Of a DNA stretch of 64,000 bases, positions 34,456 to 43,198 are shown one piece after another. The notes beneath the pieces are model-generated. The model did not search any database. It was not told where the DNA came from and saw nothing but the letters and a program-made list of their open reading frames with translations. Position 1 is the first letter of the stretch; each line of letters begins with the position of its first letter. Origin of the DNA: Paenibacillus sp. FSL H7-0737 (GTDB lineage: Bacteria > Bacillota > Bacilli > Paenibacillales > Paenibacillaceae); NCBI RefSeq assembly GCF_000758545.1, contig NZ_CP009279.1, forward strand, positions 2,604,001 through 2,668,000, written 5' to 3'. A program made the translations under genes and the position numbers.

Positions 34456-35331
34456 ATGACAACTAAAACAACACTTCATCCGGACGTAGAGATTGGTCTG
34501 GTACAAATTAGAGTAAGTAATTTAGAGCGTTCGCTCACCTTTTATCAGGACGTGGTGGGGTTAAGTGTCTTGCGGCAATCTGGCCGTGAGGTGGAAATGA
34601 CTGCTGACGGTCATAATGTGTTATTGATTCTGCGGGAGATTGAGAATGCAAAGGTTCTTCGTCCGAACTCAGTGGCTGGATTGTATCATTTTGCTATCCT
34701 TGTTCCGGATCGTCCTAGCTTGGGACTCGTTGTACGCAATTTGATCGCGTCGGGAATTGAAGTGGGTCAGGGAGATCATTTGGTGAGTGAAGCACTGTAT
34801 ATTCAGGACCCGGATAACAACGGAATCGAAATTTATAGAGATCGTCCTAGGGATACATGGAAGTATGATGCGGAAGGGCATGTAATGATGACAACGGACC
34901 CAGTGGATGTAGATGGTTTGTTGGCGGCTTCTGAAGGTTTACAATGGAACGGGCTGCCAGCTGGAACGGTGATCGGACATGTACACTTTCATGTGGGTAA
35001 TTTAACTAAGGCGAAGGAGTTCTACGTTGGTTTGCTTGGTTTTGATCAAGTAGCTAATTATGGCAGTGCGGCAATGTTTATCTCAGCAGGTGGGTATCAT
35101 CACCACATTGGATTGAATATATGGGCAGGGCAAGGCGCACCTGTGGCACCTGCTGATGCAGTAGGAATTGATTATTTCACCTTACTTCTTCCGAATGAAG
35201 AGGAGCGTACGTCTGTAGTGGAGCGTGTTAAGCAGGCGGGTTACACCGTTGTTGAAGAGATTGGAGCCCCTACATTCAAAGATCCATGGAACATTGGAAT
35301 CAGACTTATAGTGAAAAGTCATACGAAATAA
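34456..35331 (+). CDS. Catechol-2,3-dioxygenase-like VOC protein (CatE-like)
   Basis: A 291-residue two-domain vicinal-oxygen-chelate protein: first module from GLVQIRVSNLERSLTFYQDVVGL to DPDNNGIEIYRDRP (Glu ligand), second from GHVHFHVGNLTKAKEFYVGLLGF through GYHHHIGLNIW. The layout and size match Bacillus CatE, which opens the catechol ring with Fe/Mn and is induced by quinones. ATG 34456 has GGGAGGAA 7-8 bases upstream; a GTG at 34441 is the only alternative. It is monocistronic behind a consensus promoter with two palindromic operators. Confidence 0.85.
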   Translation: MTTKTTLHPDVEIGLVQIRVSNLERSLTFYQDVVGLSVLRQSGREVEMTADGHNVLLILREIENAKVLRPNSVAGLYHFAILVPDRPSLGLVVRNLIASGIEVGQGDHLVSEALYIQDPDNNGIEIYRDRPRDTWKYDAEGHVMMTTDPVDVDGLLAASEGLQWNGLPAGTVIGHVHFHVGNLTKAKEFYVGLLGFDQVANYGSAAMFISAGGYHHHIGLNIWAGQGAPVAPADAVGIDYFTLLLPNEEERTSVVERVKQAGYTVVEEIGAPTFKDPWNIGIRLIVKSHTK

Positions 35332-35433
35332 CTAATCACCAATCGAATTCACCTTTTTCTGGATAGAAAGAACTATCCATTTTTGTCCATTTATTTTATA
35401 ATATTTGGAAAAAGATGGGCGGAAGGGTGAAGG

Positions 35434-36330
35434 TTGTTGGAATCATTCAAAATGGCGTATGTGATCCTTTGTCACAAAAATCCTGAGCAGATCAATATGC
35501 TAATCGATAGTTTAACTAATGACTCCGTCGAGTTTTTCCTACATGTCGATCAGAAGAGTGGTATTGAAGGTGATATTACTCATCGTAACGATATTCATTT
35601 TGTGAAAGAGCCTATTGATGTAAGGTGGGGACATTACAGTCAGATTGAATGTGTTTTGAAGTGTTTTGCGCTGATCAAAGAACATGGGAAATTCAATTAT
35701 ATACACATCATAAGTGGTCAGGATCTGCCCTTAGCTTCCAACGAAGTTATTCTTGATTTCTTTAAGAAGAATCAGGGGAACGAATTTGTGAAGCATCAGC
35801 AATTACCGAATACTTCTGAAACGTGGGGATGTTATGAGCGGGTGTCGGTTTATTATCCTAGATTCCTGATCTCAAGAACCAGGCGTATGGCTGCCATTAG
35901 AATGAGGTATATTAAAGCAGTAATGAACGTTCCATTCTTGCATAGAAGGTTGGGTGTTCTGCCAAAATCGCTGTATAAAGGCTCTAACTGGATGTCTATT
36001 ACAGGTGAATGTATGGAATACATCATGGAGTTTACTTCTACTTCTCCAGAGTATGTTAGATTTTTTAAGAACACATTATGTGGAGATGAAATCTTCTTCC
36101 ATACGATTATTTTGAATAGTGGGTTTAAGAACAATGTACGGAGTGAAATTAAGAGGTATACAGACTGGGAAACAGGACCGGATTATCCAAGAACACTAAC
36201 GATAGAAGATTATGACCGGATCACTAGTACGGGTACAGAATGCTTTTGGGGGAGAAAGTTTGATCTCGATATCGACAGAAGCATCGTTCAGGATCTCCTT
36301 GATATAAATACTAAAGTAAAAACATCGTAA
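35434..36330 (+). CDS. GT14 core-2/I-branching-type glycosyltransferase
   Basis: A 298-residue protein of the beta-1,6-N-acetylglucosaminyltransferase-like family: MAYVILCHKNPEQINMLI, FFLHVDQKS, HIISGQDLPL, YKGSNWMSITGECMEYI and the acidic CGDEIFFHTIILNS. Bacterial members act on surface polysaccharides or peptidoglycan-linked glycans. The start is TTG 35434 or 35437 after GGGTGAAGG; an ATG at 35452 lacks a ribosome site. It is followed 21 bp later by the YwnB-like gene. Confidence 0.85.
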   Translation: MLESFKMAYVILCHKNPEQINMLIDSLTNDSVEFFLHVDQKSGIEGDITHRNDIHFVKEPIDVRWGHYSQIECVLKCFALIKEHGKFNYIHIISGQDLPLASNEVILDFFKKNQGNEFVKHQQLPNTSETWGCYERVSVYYPRFLISRTRRMAAIRMRYIKAVMNVPFLHRRLGVLPKSLYKGSNWMSITGECMEYIMEFTSTSPEYVRFFKNTLCGDEIFFHTIILNSGFKNNVRSEIKRYTDWETGPDYPRTLTIEDYDRITSTGTECFWGRKFDLDIDRSIVQDLLDINTKVKTS

Positions 36331-36351
36331 ACATATACAGGAGGAAATAAT

Positions 36352-36987
36352 ATGAAAATCGCAGTTGTAGGAGCAAGTGGAAAAGCCGGAAGCCGAATCA
36401 CTCAGGAAGCGCTAGATAGAGGCCATGAAGTTACAGCCATTGTACGGGATGCATCGAAAGTTGCAAATCGTAAGGCAAAGGTCATCGAAAAGGATGTATT
36501 TGCACTTACCGCTGAAGATTTGAAGGGTTTTGATGTTGTTGTGAATGCTTTTGGAGCACCATTTGGACAAGAGCATCTGCATGTGGATGCCGGAAATGTG
36601 CTTATTGAAGCATTAAAGGATGCCCCTAATACAAGATTGATTGTAGTTGGAGGTGCGGGAAGTTTATACGTAGATGAAGCTAAGACGCTTAAAGTGGTAG
36701 ATACCCCTGATTTCCCTGACTTTATCAAGCCAACGGCTACGAATCAAGGGAAGAACCTGGAGATCCTGCAAGGTACAGACTCGCTGTCTTGGACCTTCGT
36801 TAGTCCATCCGCTAATTTTGCAATTGGGACAAGAACGGGTTCTTATGTGAAAGGCAAAGATCATCTGCTTGTGAATTCCAAAGGTGAGAGCTATGTCAGC
36901 TATGAAGATTATGCGATTGCTATTGTAGATGAAATTGAACAGCCGCAGCATATTCGTGAACGGTTTACAGTTGTTTCGGAATCATAA
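36352..36987 (+). CDS. NAD(P)H-binding atypical SDR (YwnB-like)
   Basis: A 211-residue Rossmann protein: MKIAVVGASGKAGSRITQEAL (GxxGxxG), TAIVRDASKV, VVVNAFGAP, LIVVGGAGSLYV and WTFVSPSANF. This atypical SDR (NmrA/BVR-B-like) group includes Bacillus YwnB. AGGAGG sits 9 bases before the ATG. In Bacillus ywnB neighbours the Rrf2 regulator ywnA; a YwnA-like gene is 5 kb away here but with a different promoter. Likely a flavin or quinone reductase; substrate unknown. Confidence 0.87.
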   Translation: MKIAVVGASGKAGSRITQEALDRGHEVTAIVRDASKVANRKAKVIEKDVFALTAEDLKGFDVVVNAFGAPFGQEHLHVDAGNVLIEALKDAPNTRLIVVGGAGSLYVDEAKTLKVVDTPDFPDFIKPTATNQGKNLEILQGTDSLSWTFVSPSANFAIGTRTGSYVKGKDHLLVNSKGESYVSYEDYAIAIVDEIEQPQHIRERFTVVSES

Positions 36988-37015
36988 GTGAGTATAACGA
37001 GTAAGGACTATATAT

Positions 37016-37052
37016 AAAAAGAAAGCAGAGCCAGATAAGGGCTCTGCTTTCT
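37016..37052 (-). terminator. Bidirectional terminator between convergent genes
   Basis: AAAGCAGAGCC/GGGCTCTGCTTT stem; the T-run is better on the minus side, serving the MBL gene. Confidence 0.75.
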
Positions 37053-37061
37053 TGCATCAGT

Positions 37062-37817
37062 CTATTCTCTTGCTTCCGCAATTTCAGCAATCCGTTTGTT
37101 TGCGTTTCCGCGATAAATTCCGCCATGATAGCAAATGACCGTTTCAATCTCATACTCGGCGAACTTTCTCAGAGAGATTAAAGCTTGCTTCATGTCAGGC
37201 GTTGCCGAAGGAGTGGGGCCGTGCAGCTCATCGCCTTGAACGGTAAGAGCATCCGCGGCAATTAGCGTACGGCTATCATGATGGTATAGACTCAGATGTC
37301 CAGGGCTATGTCCTGGTGTATGGATAATCGTAATTCCACCGGCAAGAGGCAGTATATCCCCATCCACTATGGTTCGATCTACTCTTCCTTTAGGGGGATG
37401 AGATAACACGGATAGGAAAGCGCGGCGCCATTCCTCTGGTACATGAGGGGGGATCATGGCTTCTGCCGCAGCTAAAGCTTCAGGGGTGTGTTTAAGGAGC
37501 ATTCGCTCTCCTTCAATATAAGGCTGCTCGATTTCATGAGCCAGAACTGTCAGTTCTAGACATTCTTCTGACAGTAAATCAGGTAAGCTCCCGATGTGAT
37601 CTAGATCTTGATGTGTGATGATTACGGTGCGCAGTTGTTCCCAAGGCACATGGGTTTCTTTTAGAGCTTCTTTGAATTTTGGGAGCAGGCCCGGAAATCC
37701 AGTGTCTACGAGTACAGCAGAATTTTGATCCCAGAGCAGCGTGGGGTAAATCGTGTCACTCCCGCCCATAACCTGTGCTGTAATCTCTAACATTTCTATT
37801 CCACTAGCAATATGCAT
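37062..37817 (-). CDS. MBL-fold metallo-hydrolase
   Basis: A 251-residue metallo-beta-lactamase-fold protein: DTGFPGLLPKF, THQDLDHIGSLPDLL (HxDxDH), HTPGHSPGHLSLY, IAADALTVQ (bridging Asp) and CYHGGIYRG (last His). The complete dimetal site places it with the quorum-quenching lactonase/glyoxalase II-like group. GGAGGG precedes the ATG. It lies alone on the minus strand, convergent with the YwnB-like gene. Substrate not readable. Confidence 0.87.
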   Translation of the reverse strand: MHIASGIEMLEITAQVMGGSDTIYPTLLWDQNSAVLVDTGFPGLLPKFKEALKETHVPWEQLRTVIITHQDLDHIGSLPDLLSEECLELTVLAHEIEQPYIEGERMLLKHTPEALAAAEAMIPPHVPEEWRRAFLSVLSHPPKGRVDRTIVDGDILPLAGGITIIHTPGHSPGHLSLYHHDSRTLIAADALTVQGDELHGPTPSATPDMKQALISLRKFAEYEIETVICYHGGIYRGNANKRIAEIAEARE

Positions 37818-38067
37818 AAGATCCCTCCATGATTGATGATAAGAGCGATGCCGTTAGGCTAATGCATATAATACTTAAAATAAAATGTAATTTCAATAGC
37901 GTAATTTATTATTATAACATAAATAAATATTTTTGTCAATATATATCTGATGTATTTTTTGTGTAATTTCTAGGGGACATTATTGTTGAGAACTTCTATT
38001 TCTATATTTTTCCCTTACCCGAAGCTTTACGATATAATAACCAAATAAAAAAGGGAGTTGATGTGGT

Positions 38068-40086
38068 TTGGAGACTTTTCTAGTTGTACTCGTCCTACTG
38101 GGCCTTATCGCAATTTCCAACATCATAAACCGATTTATTCCCTTTGTGCCAATACCGTTAATTCAAATTGGTCTGGGTGTAATGGTTGTGTTAATGCCTT
38201 TGGGAATACATATGACATTGGAACCAGAGCTGTTTTTCGTATTGTTTATTGCACCGCTTTTGTTCAATGATGGGAAACGGACGCCAAGAAATGAATTATG
38301 GAACTTACGGGGTCCGATATTAATGCTAGCGCTGGGATTGGTTTTTGCTACGGTGCTTATTGCTGGATATTCGATCAACTGGATGATTCCAACGATCCCG
38401 CTAGCAGCTGCATTTGCTCTGGCAGCGATCTTGTCACCTACAGATGCGGTCGCGGTCAGCGCAATCGCTGGTAGAGTACATCTTCCTAAGAGTATTCACC
38501 GCATTCTAGAGGGCGAATCATTAATGAATGATGCTTCCGGGCTTGTTGCCTTTAACTTTGCCATTGCTGCAGCAGTTACGGGTATGTTTTCTTTACCGAA
38601 AGCCTCCATTAGCTTTGTAGTTATTGCGGCAGGCGGGTTGATCGTTGGGGCATTATTGGCTTTTCTTCTGATTCGGCTAAGCGTAATTATTCGCAGACTG
38701 GGGATGGAGGATATCACAGTGCATGTGCTGCTGCAAATCCTAACTCCTTTTATTATTTATTTGATCAGTGAAGAGATAGGGGTATCTGGCATTTTGGCAG
38801 TGGTTGCAGGGGGAATTATTCATGCGGTTGAGAAGGACCGTGCCGTATCTCCGCAGTATAAGCTACAACTGGTATCCGCTAGTACATGGTCTGTTCTGCT
38901 CTATATATTGAATGGCCTGGTCTTTCTTATTCTTGGCTTATCTATTCCAGATGTTATTGAAGTGATCTACCGTGATACGGCCGTGGATAATCTTATAGTT
39001 GTAGGTTATGTATTAGCCATTACTTTGCTGCTGTTTGTACTACGGTTTGTATGGGTGTATGTGTTCTCTTTAGTAGGATCTCGTCTGCGGAAAATGGAGA
39101 AATCATCTGTTAAGTCACTATTAATCCTCACGATTTCAGGAGTGCGTGGAGCGGTTACCTTAGCCGGTGCGTTCTCGATTCCCTTTTTTCTTGGGGATGG
39201 ATCGCCATTTCCTGAGCGTGATTTAATCATCTTTATCGCCGCAGGTGTTATTCTAATGTCGCTGCTGATCGCTAGTATCTTTTTGCCAATTCTAGCAGGT
39301 AAAGAAGAGCCAGTTGCTGAATCAGGTGAGACAGGAGTCGAGCAGGCGGCCAAGTCTAAAGTTATTGCTGCCGGTTTGACCATGCTGCAAAGTATGATGA
39401 CAGAAGAAAGTAAGGAATCCGCACAACCGGCTTTGAGTGAATTTAGAGAAAAGGTTTATAGTCTAAACCGTGAGGACCAATCGAATGATCCAGCACTCGA
39501 GAACTTCCGCCGACTGGGTGTTGAAGCGAGGATTGTGGGTCTGCAAGCTGAACGTAAAGAACTGAACCGATTGCTAGAGAACAATGAGATTCCCGCCTCA
39601 GTGGCTCAGAAGCTGGGAGAATTCTTGGATCATAGTGAGGTCTTTCTAGCCAGAAGTCTAAATTCACAAATCAGAATATCGATTACCGAGATCAGACGAC
39701 TGTTTGCGGGAATGTTCTCAGGTCAGAATGAAGGGGAAGCTAGCCAACAAATGCTGCAACAGGCTGAGTGTGCTAGAGAAGCGAAAATTGCCATGGCCCA
39801 TGCTGCTATAGCTGCTATTAATGTCTGTAAGAACGAGAACAACCGAAGTGCAGCTGAGAAGGTTGCATGCAGTTATGAGCAGTTAATTTCTCGTCTGGAG
39901 CAAGGGAAAGGCTGGACAAAGGATGGGCTTGTTGATGATCAAAAGCTTGAAATGAAGCTGAAAGCCATTCAAGAGCAGCGGGATAAGGTGCAGCAAATGT
40001 ATCAGGATGGAACCATTAACCGCAAGCTAGCTGGTAAATTACGCAAGTTCGTAGATCATTTAGAGACATCGATTTGGGAGGATTAG
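38068..40086 (+). CDS. CPA1-family Na+/H+ antiporter with long cytoplasmic domain
   Basis: A 672-residue protein: twelve or so membrane segments in residues 1-410 and a helical cytoplasmic tail of ~260 residues rich in Glu/Lys/Gln (coiled-coil-like). The ion-binding Asp motifs are SPTDAVAV (~130) and EGESLMNDASGL (~150), both intact. It exchanges Na+ or K+ for H+. TTG start at 38068 with AAGGGAG 10 bases upstream. The 250-bp AT-rich region before it (37818-38067) is gene-free and probably holds its promoter. Confidence 0.88.
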   Translation: METFLVVLVLLGLIAISNIINRFIPFVPIPLIQIGLGVMVVLMPLGIHMTLEPELFFVLFIAPLLFNDGKRTPRNELWNLRGPILMLALGLVFATVLIAGYSINWMIPTIPLAAAFALAAILSPTDAVAVSAIAGRVHLPKSIHRILEGESLMNDASGLVAFNFAIAAAVTGMFSLPKASISFVVIAAGGLIVGALLAFLLIRLSVIIRRLGMEDITVHVLLQILTPFIIYLISEEIGVSGILAVVAGGIIHAVEKDRAVSPQYKLQLVSASTWSVLLYILNGLVFLILGLSIPDVIEVIYRDTAVDNLIVVGYVLAITLLLFVLRFVWVYVFSLVGSRLRKMEKSSVKSLLILTISGVRGAVTLAGAFSIPFFLGDGSPFPERDLIIFIAAGVILMSLLIASIFLPILAGKEEPVAESGETGVEQAAKSKVIAAGLTMLQSMMTEESKESAQPALSEFREKVYSLNREDQSNDPALENFRRLGVEARIVGLQAERKELNRLLENNEIPASVAQKLGEFLDHSEVFLARSLNSQIRISITEIRRLFAGMFSGQNEGEASQQMLQQAECAREAKIAMAHAAIAAINVCKNENNRSAAEKVACSYEQLISRLEQGKGWTKDGLVDDQKLEMKLKAIQEQRDKVQQMYQDGTINRKLAGKLRKFVDHLETSIWED

Positions 40087-40163
40087 CTGTACTGAACACC
40101 ACGGCATCTCTTCACACGAGCTTTATTCGCTAGCTATCAGAAAATTTTAGGGGGAATCCAGAT

Positions 40164-40531
40164 CTGAAACTTGCGGAAGCGTTAGTGAAGCGAAGTGATC
40201 TAACCCGTAAAATCGCGCAGCTAAAGCAGCGGCTAGAGCGAGTCGTTAAAGTTCAAGAGGGTGAGGAGCCGGCTGAACAACCTGAAGCTCTTTTGCAGGA
40301 GTTAGAAAGAGCTGTGAATGAACAGACGATTTTGATCCGAGTGATCAATCGATCGCCGATGCGCTAGCGGAACGGGACAAAATGCTACAGCTACGCAAGC
40401 TGCTTAGCGATTTGCTTGAACAGACTTCCATTACTCAGGATCGTTACAGTCGCTCGGAGGTTCGTTTTCAAAGAACGGTAGATGTCGCTCAGATTCAGAA
40501 GCAGATGGATGAGTTGAAGTTGGAAAACTGA
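40164..40531 (+). pseudogene. DIP1984-family protein, frameshifted and truncated
   Basis: The start (LAEALVKRSDLTRKIAQLKQRL, KVQEGEEPAEQPE) is the N-terminus of the DIP1984/septicolysin-like family (~150 residues). The frame stops at 40365-40367, but the next part (ADALAERDKMLQLRKLLSDL, DRYSRSEVRFQRTVDVAQIQ) continues in a second frame to 40531. About ten residues including the usual NRTN region are lost at the junction, and the C-terminal ~20 residues are missing. The apparent first codon is CTG at 40164, after AGGGGGA. It is most simply a decayed gene; a sequencing error would not explain the missing tail. Confidence 0.7.
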
Positions 40532-40861
40532 CAGATGCCGGGAACGGGGATATTTTTGCTGTGGTTTAGCTTTTTCATAACATGAAGTGGCTCTATTAGG
40601 ATAGGTATATTCGTCATATATAATGTGAAAAAATGTCGAATAATGTTGAATTAAATGGATTGAAATTTGCATGAAAGACCTGTTTTGCCTATATTAACGC
40701 TTGTTATCCTGTATAATTTACGAATACGCGGATTACTTAACCGCTGTTCAATTCTTAAGTTGATTATTCAGGATGAGCGTGTGATTCACTGGTCTGGAAT
40801 TCTTGGCCCTTGTCTCCTCATTCATTCTACTATTCCTTTTTATGAGAGAGAGAAGTGACAA
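40532..40861. other. Gene-free stretch before the DegV gene
   Basis: AT-rich 330 bp with no convincing gene. A TATAAT at 40712-40717 could be the -10 of the degV gene, leaving a ~140-base leader; no good -35 and no stable riboswitch-like fold was recognised. Confidence 0.3.
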
Positions 40862-41764
40862 ATGACCATGAAATCAATTGCCTGGGTAACCGACAGTACA
40901 AGTATCATAGATCCGGAGTTCGCTAAGAATAATCATGTGTATATTATTCCGTTACGGATTATTATTAACAACGAATGTTATAAAGAGAATATAGATATTA
41001 CGATCGATGACTTCTATGAGAAAATGCGCCAGCATGAAAAGGTAGGCAGCTCACAGCCTCCAATCGGTGAGTTTATTGAGCTATACGAACGGTTGAAGGA
41101 AGAATACGATGAAATTATTGCTGTACATCTTTCTTCAGAGCTCAGTGGCACTTACAATGCTTCGATGCAAGGCGCCGAAATAGCGGAGGCCAATGTAATT
41201 GGAATTGATGCCAAGGTTGGCGCTTATCCAATCCGAGAAATGATCATGCGCGGTATACATTGGCAGAAGAAGGGTCTTTCTGGACTAGAAATTAAAGCGA
41301 AGATTGAAAATATTATTGAGAATATGTCTTTTTACTTAATTCCTGCAAGCTTGACACAGCTTCATCGCAGTGGACGTGTTTCTGGATCACAATTTGTACT
41401 TAGCCAATTGCTGCGTATAAACTTGCTGCTTCGTTTTGACGAAGGGAAGGTCGTTGTTGTGGAGAAAATCCGTACAATGAAGAAGACGCAACAAGCGCTT
41501 TTGGAGATATTTAAACAGGATGTAGGGCTTGTTAGTGATGTATGTATCATGCATTCGAATAATTTAGAGATGGCACTCAAGCTAGAAGAGGACATCAAAG
41601 CAATGGCGCCTGACATACGAACTGAGATTATGACCTATATTCCTGCTGTGGCTGTTCATGCGGGTGAGGGTACTGTAGGGCTGTCCTGGATCAAGAACAC
41701 TAGCATCAATAGTATTCATCCGGGTGCTGCGCCTTTAGTCTTCCCTGAAGCGTTATTTGCATAG
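40862..41764 (+). CDS. DegV family fatty-acid-binding protein
   Basis: A 300-residue DegV/FakB protein: WVTDSTSIIDPEF (fatty-acid carboxylate-binding Ser/Thr), EKVGSSQPPIGEF, AVHLSSELSGTYNASM, a helix with MIMRGIHWQKKG and the later domain MHSNNLEMALKLEEDI. FakB proteins present fatty acids to the kinase FakA for phospholipid synthesis. ATG 40862; a second ATG two codons on is possible. Long terminator immediately behind. Confidence 0.9.
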   Translation: MTMKSIAWVTDSTSIIDPEFAKNNHVYIIPLRIIINNECYKENIDITIDDFYEKMRQHEKVGSSQPPIGEFIELYERLKEEYDEIIAVHLSSELSGTYNASMQGAEIAEANVIGIDAKVGAYPIREMIMRGIHWQKKGLSGLEIKAKIENIIENMSFYLIPASLTQLHRSGRVSGSQFVLSQLLRINLLLRFDEGKVVVVEKIRTMKKTQQALLEIFKQDVGLVSDVCIMHSNNLEMALKLEEDIKAMAPDIRTEIMTYIPAVAVHAGEGTVGLSWIKNTSINSIHPGAAPLVFPEALFA

Positions 41765-41772
41765 AGATGAAC

Positions 41773-41839
41773 AAAGAAATCGCTCCTTGGGAGATGGATG
41801 GGTGACCACCATTGTACCAACAGGCGATTTCTTTTTTTT
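41773..41839 (+). terminator. Terminator of the degV gene
   Basis: AAAGAAATCGC/GCGATTTCTTT long-range stem with an internal branched loop (GGTG/CACC region) and T8. It lies between convergent genes. Confidence 0.75.
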
Positions 41840-41853
41840 GAAGAAGTATGCTG

Positions 41854-42279
41854 TTATTTGATTGCACGACGACGGAACATTTGTCCAATTACATCACTTA
41901 GCACAAGTCCAGCTGCAATGGCTCCAGAGAGCATTAATGCCCGAACAGCGATTTCAACAGCCAGAGTATAGTCCTCTTCCACAAATTTACGCATAGCATC
42001 GTAAGCGAGACCACCCGGAACAAGCGGGATAATACCACCTACACTAAAAATAATAACCGGCATTTTGAAGGATCGCGCAAAAAATTGGCTGACGATGCCC
42101 ACTATTACACTAGCTGCAAACGTAGCTACAACAGGCCCGAACTCTACATTAAGAAGCACATACACCATCCAGCCCACCATTCCGGCAAAACCACACTGTA
42201 GTAGTGAGCGCTTAGGCGCATTAAATAGAATACAGAAGGTTGCCGCGGCGATAAAACTGGTTATAAGTTGCAAAATCAT
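41854..42279 (-). CDS. Threonine/serine exporter small subunit (YjjB/ThrE C-part)
   Basis: A 141-residue membrane protein with four or five hydrophobic segments, including VGGIIPLVPGGLAYDAMRKFV, the family signature of ThrE_2/YjjB. It partners the larger ThrE_1 protein encoded 27 bp upstream on the same strand; together they match the two halves of ThrE. The ATG at 42279 follows an AAAGAGG. It probably exports small organic acids or threonine/serine. Confidence 0.88.
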   Translation of the reverse strand: MILQLITSFIAAATFCILFNAPKRSLLQCGFAGMVGWMVYVLLNVEFGPVVATFAASVIVGIVSQFFARSFKMPVIIFSVGGIIPLVPGGLAYDAMRKFVEEDYTLAVEIAVRALMLSGAIAAGLVLSDVIGQMFRRRAIK

Positions 42280-42306
42280 GAAGGGCTAACCTCTTTCACA
42301 TGGATA

Positions 42307-43071
42307 TTAAAATAGTGATAGTACAAGCCCGATACCTGTACCGATCGCAAATGCAGTTAGAAAGGCATCTGCTCCCTTGGATATGCCTGAGACCAGATGA
42401 CCGGCCATCAGATCACGAACGGCATTTGTAATGAGTAGTCCGGGTACTAGAGGCATAACGGAGCCGATAATGATTTTGTCCATTTCTTGACCAATCCCCA
42501 GCTTTACAGAACAGAAGGCTAGAAGTCCGATCAGGAAGGAAGCAGAAAACTCTGCGAAGAATTTAGTCTGCACTAAACGATGCAGATAAATGACCGCAGC
42601 GAAGCCCAGTCCGGAAATCGGCAAGGCGGGGAGAGCATCCCACAAACTGCCTTTAAACATAACGGTGAAGCAAGCACCAGTAAGGGCGGCTGCTAAGATC
42701 TGCAGCCATACGGGATAGACAGGTGAGGCTTCATCGACTTCTCCTAATTTTGCACGAGCTTCCTCAGCTGTAATCTGACGTTCGCTTAGACGCCGAGAAA
42801 TGTCATTGACCTCCGATACCTTCTGCAGATCTGTTGTTCGCTCCGCAATTCTGTATAACTTAACAGGTTCTATTCTATTTGTGGTGAACATAATAACGGT
42901 TGGCGTCACATAGCTATGTGCTCCTGGGAACCCGAGGGATCCTGCCATTCGTGTCATCGTATCTTCAACTCTGGATGTTTCTGCACCATTCTGCAGCATG
43001 ATCTTGCCAGCAAGAAGACAGAGATCAACGATTTCATAATACGTAGTGTTAGTGTTGCTCGTGCTATCCAA
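42307..43071 (-). CDS. Threonine/serine exporter large subunit (YjjP/ThrE N-part)
   Basis: A 254-residue ThrE_1/YjjP protein: a cytoplasmic N-domain with AGKIMLQNGAETSRVEDTM and PTVIMFTTN, then five membrane segments from ~125, with SVMPLVPGLLITNAVRDLM matching the loop of the small subunit. TTG start at 43071 (MDSTSN) behind GAGGAGG. First gene of the two-gene exporter operon. Confidence 0.88.
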   Translation of the reverse strand: MDSTSNTNTTYYEIVDLCLLAGKIMLQNGAETSRVEDTMTRMAGSLGFPGAHSYVTPTVIMFTTNRIEPVKLYRIAERTTDLQKVSEVNDISRRLSERQITAEEARAKLGEVDEASPVYPVWLQILAAALTGACFTVMFKGSLWDALPALPISGLGFAAVIYLHRLVQTKFFAEFSASFLIGLLAFCSVKLGIGQEMDKIIIGSVMPLVPGLLITNAVRDLMAGHLVSGISKGADAFLTAFAIGTGIGLVLSLF

Positions 43072-43198
43072 CTTCTCCGGTCCTCCTCTGGAATGTGATT
43101 ATCTATGTTTACATATTTCGATTGTCGCTTCATCTACGTGAAAATAACAACCCCAATATAGCATTATAAACGATATGGTGTGTATTTTAATATAGTTT

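Noticed and set aside
40667..40858. 63-residue frame upstream of degV
   Set aside because: No ribosome site and no homology-like pattern; overlaps the probable degV promoter region.
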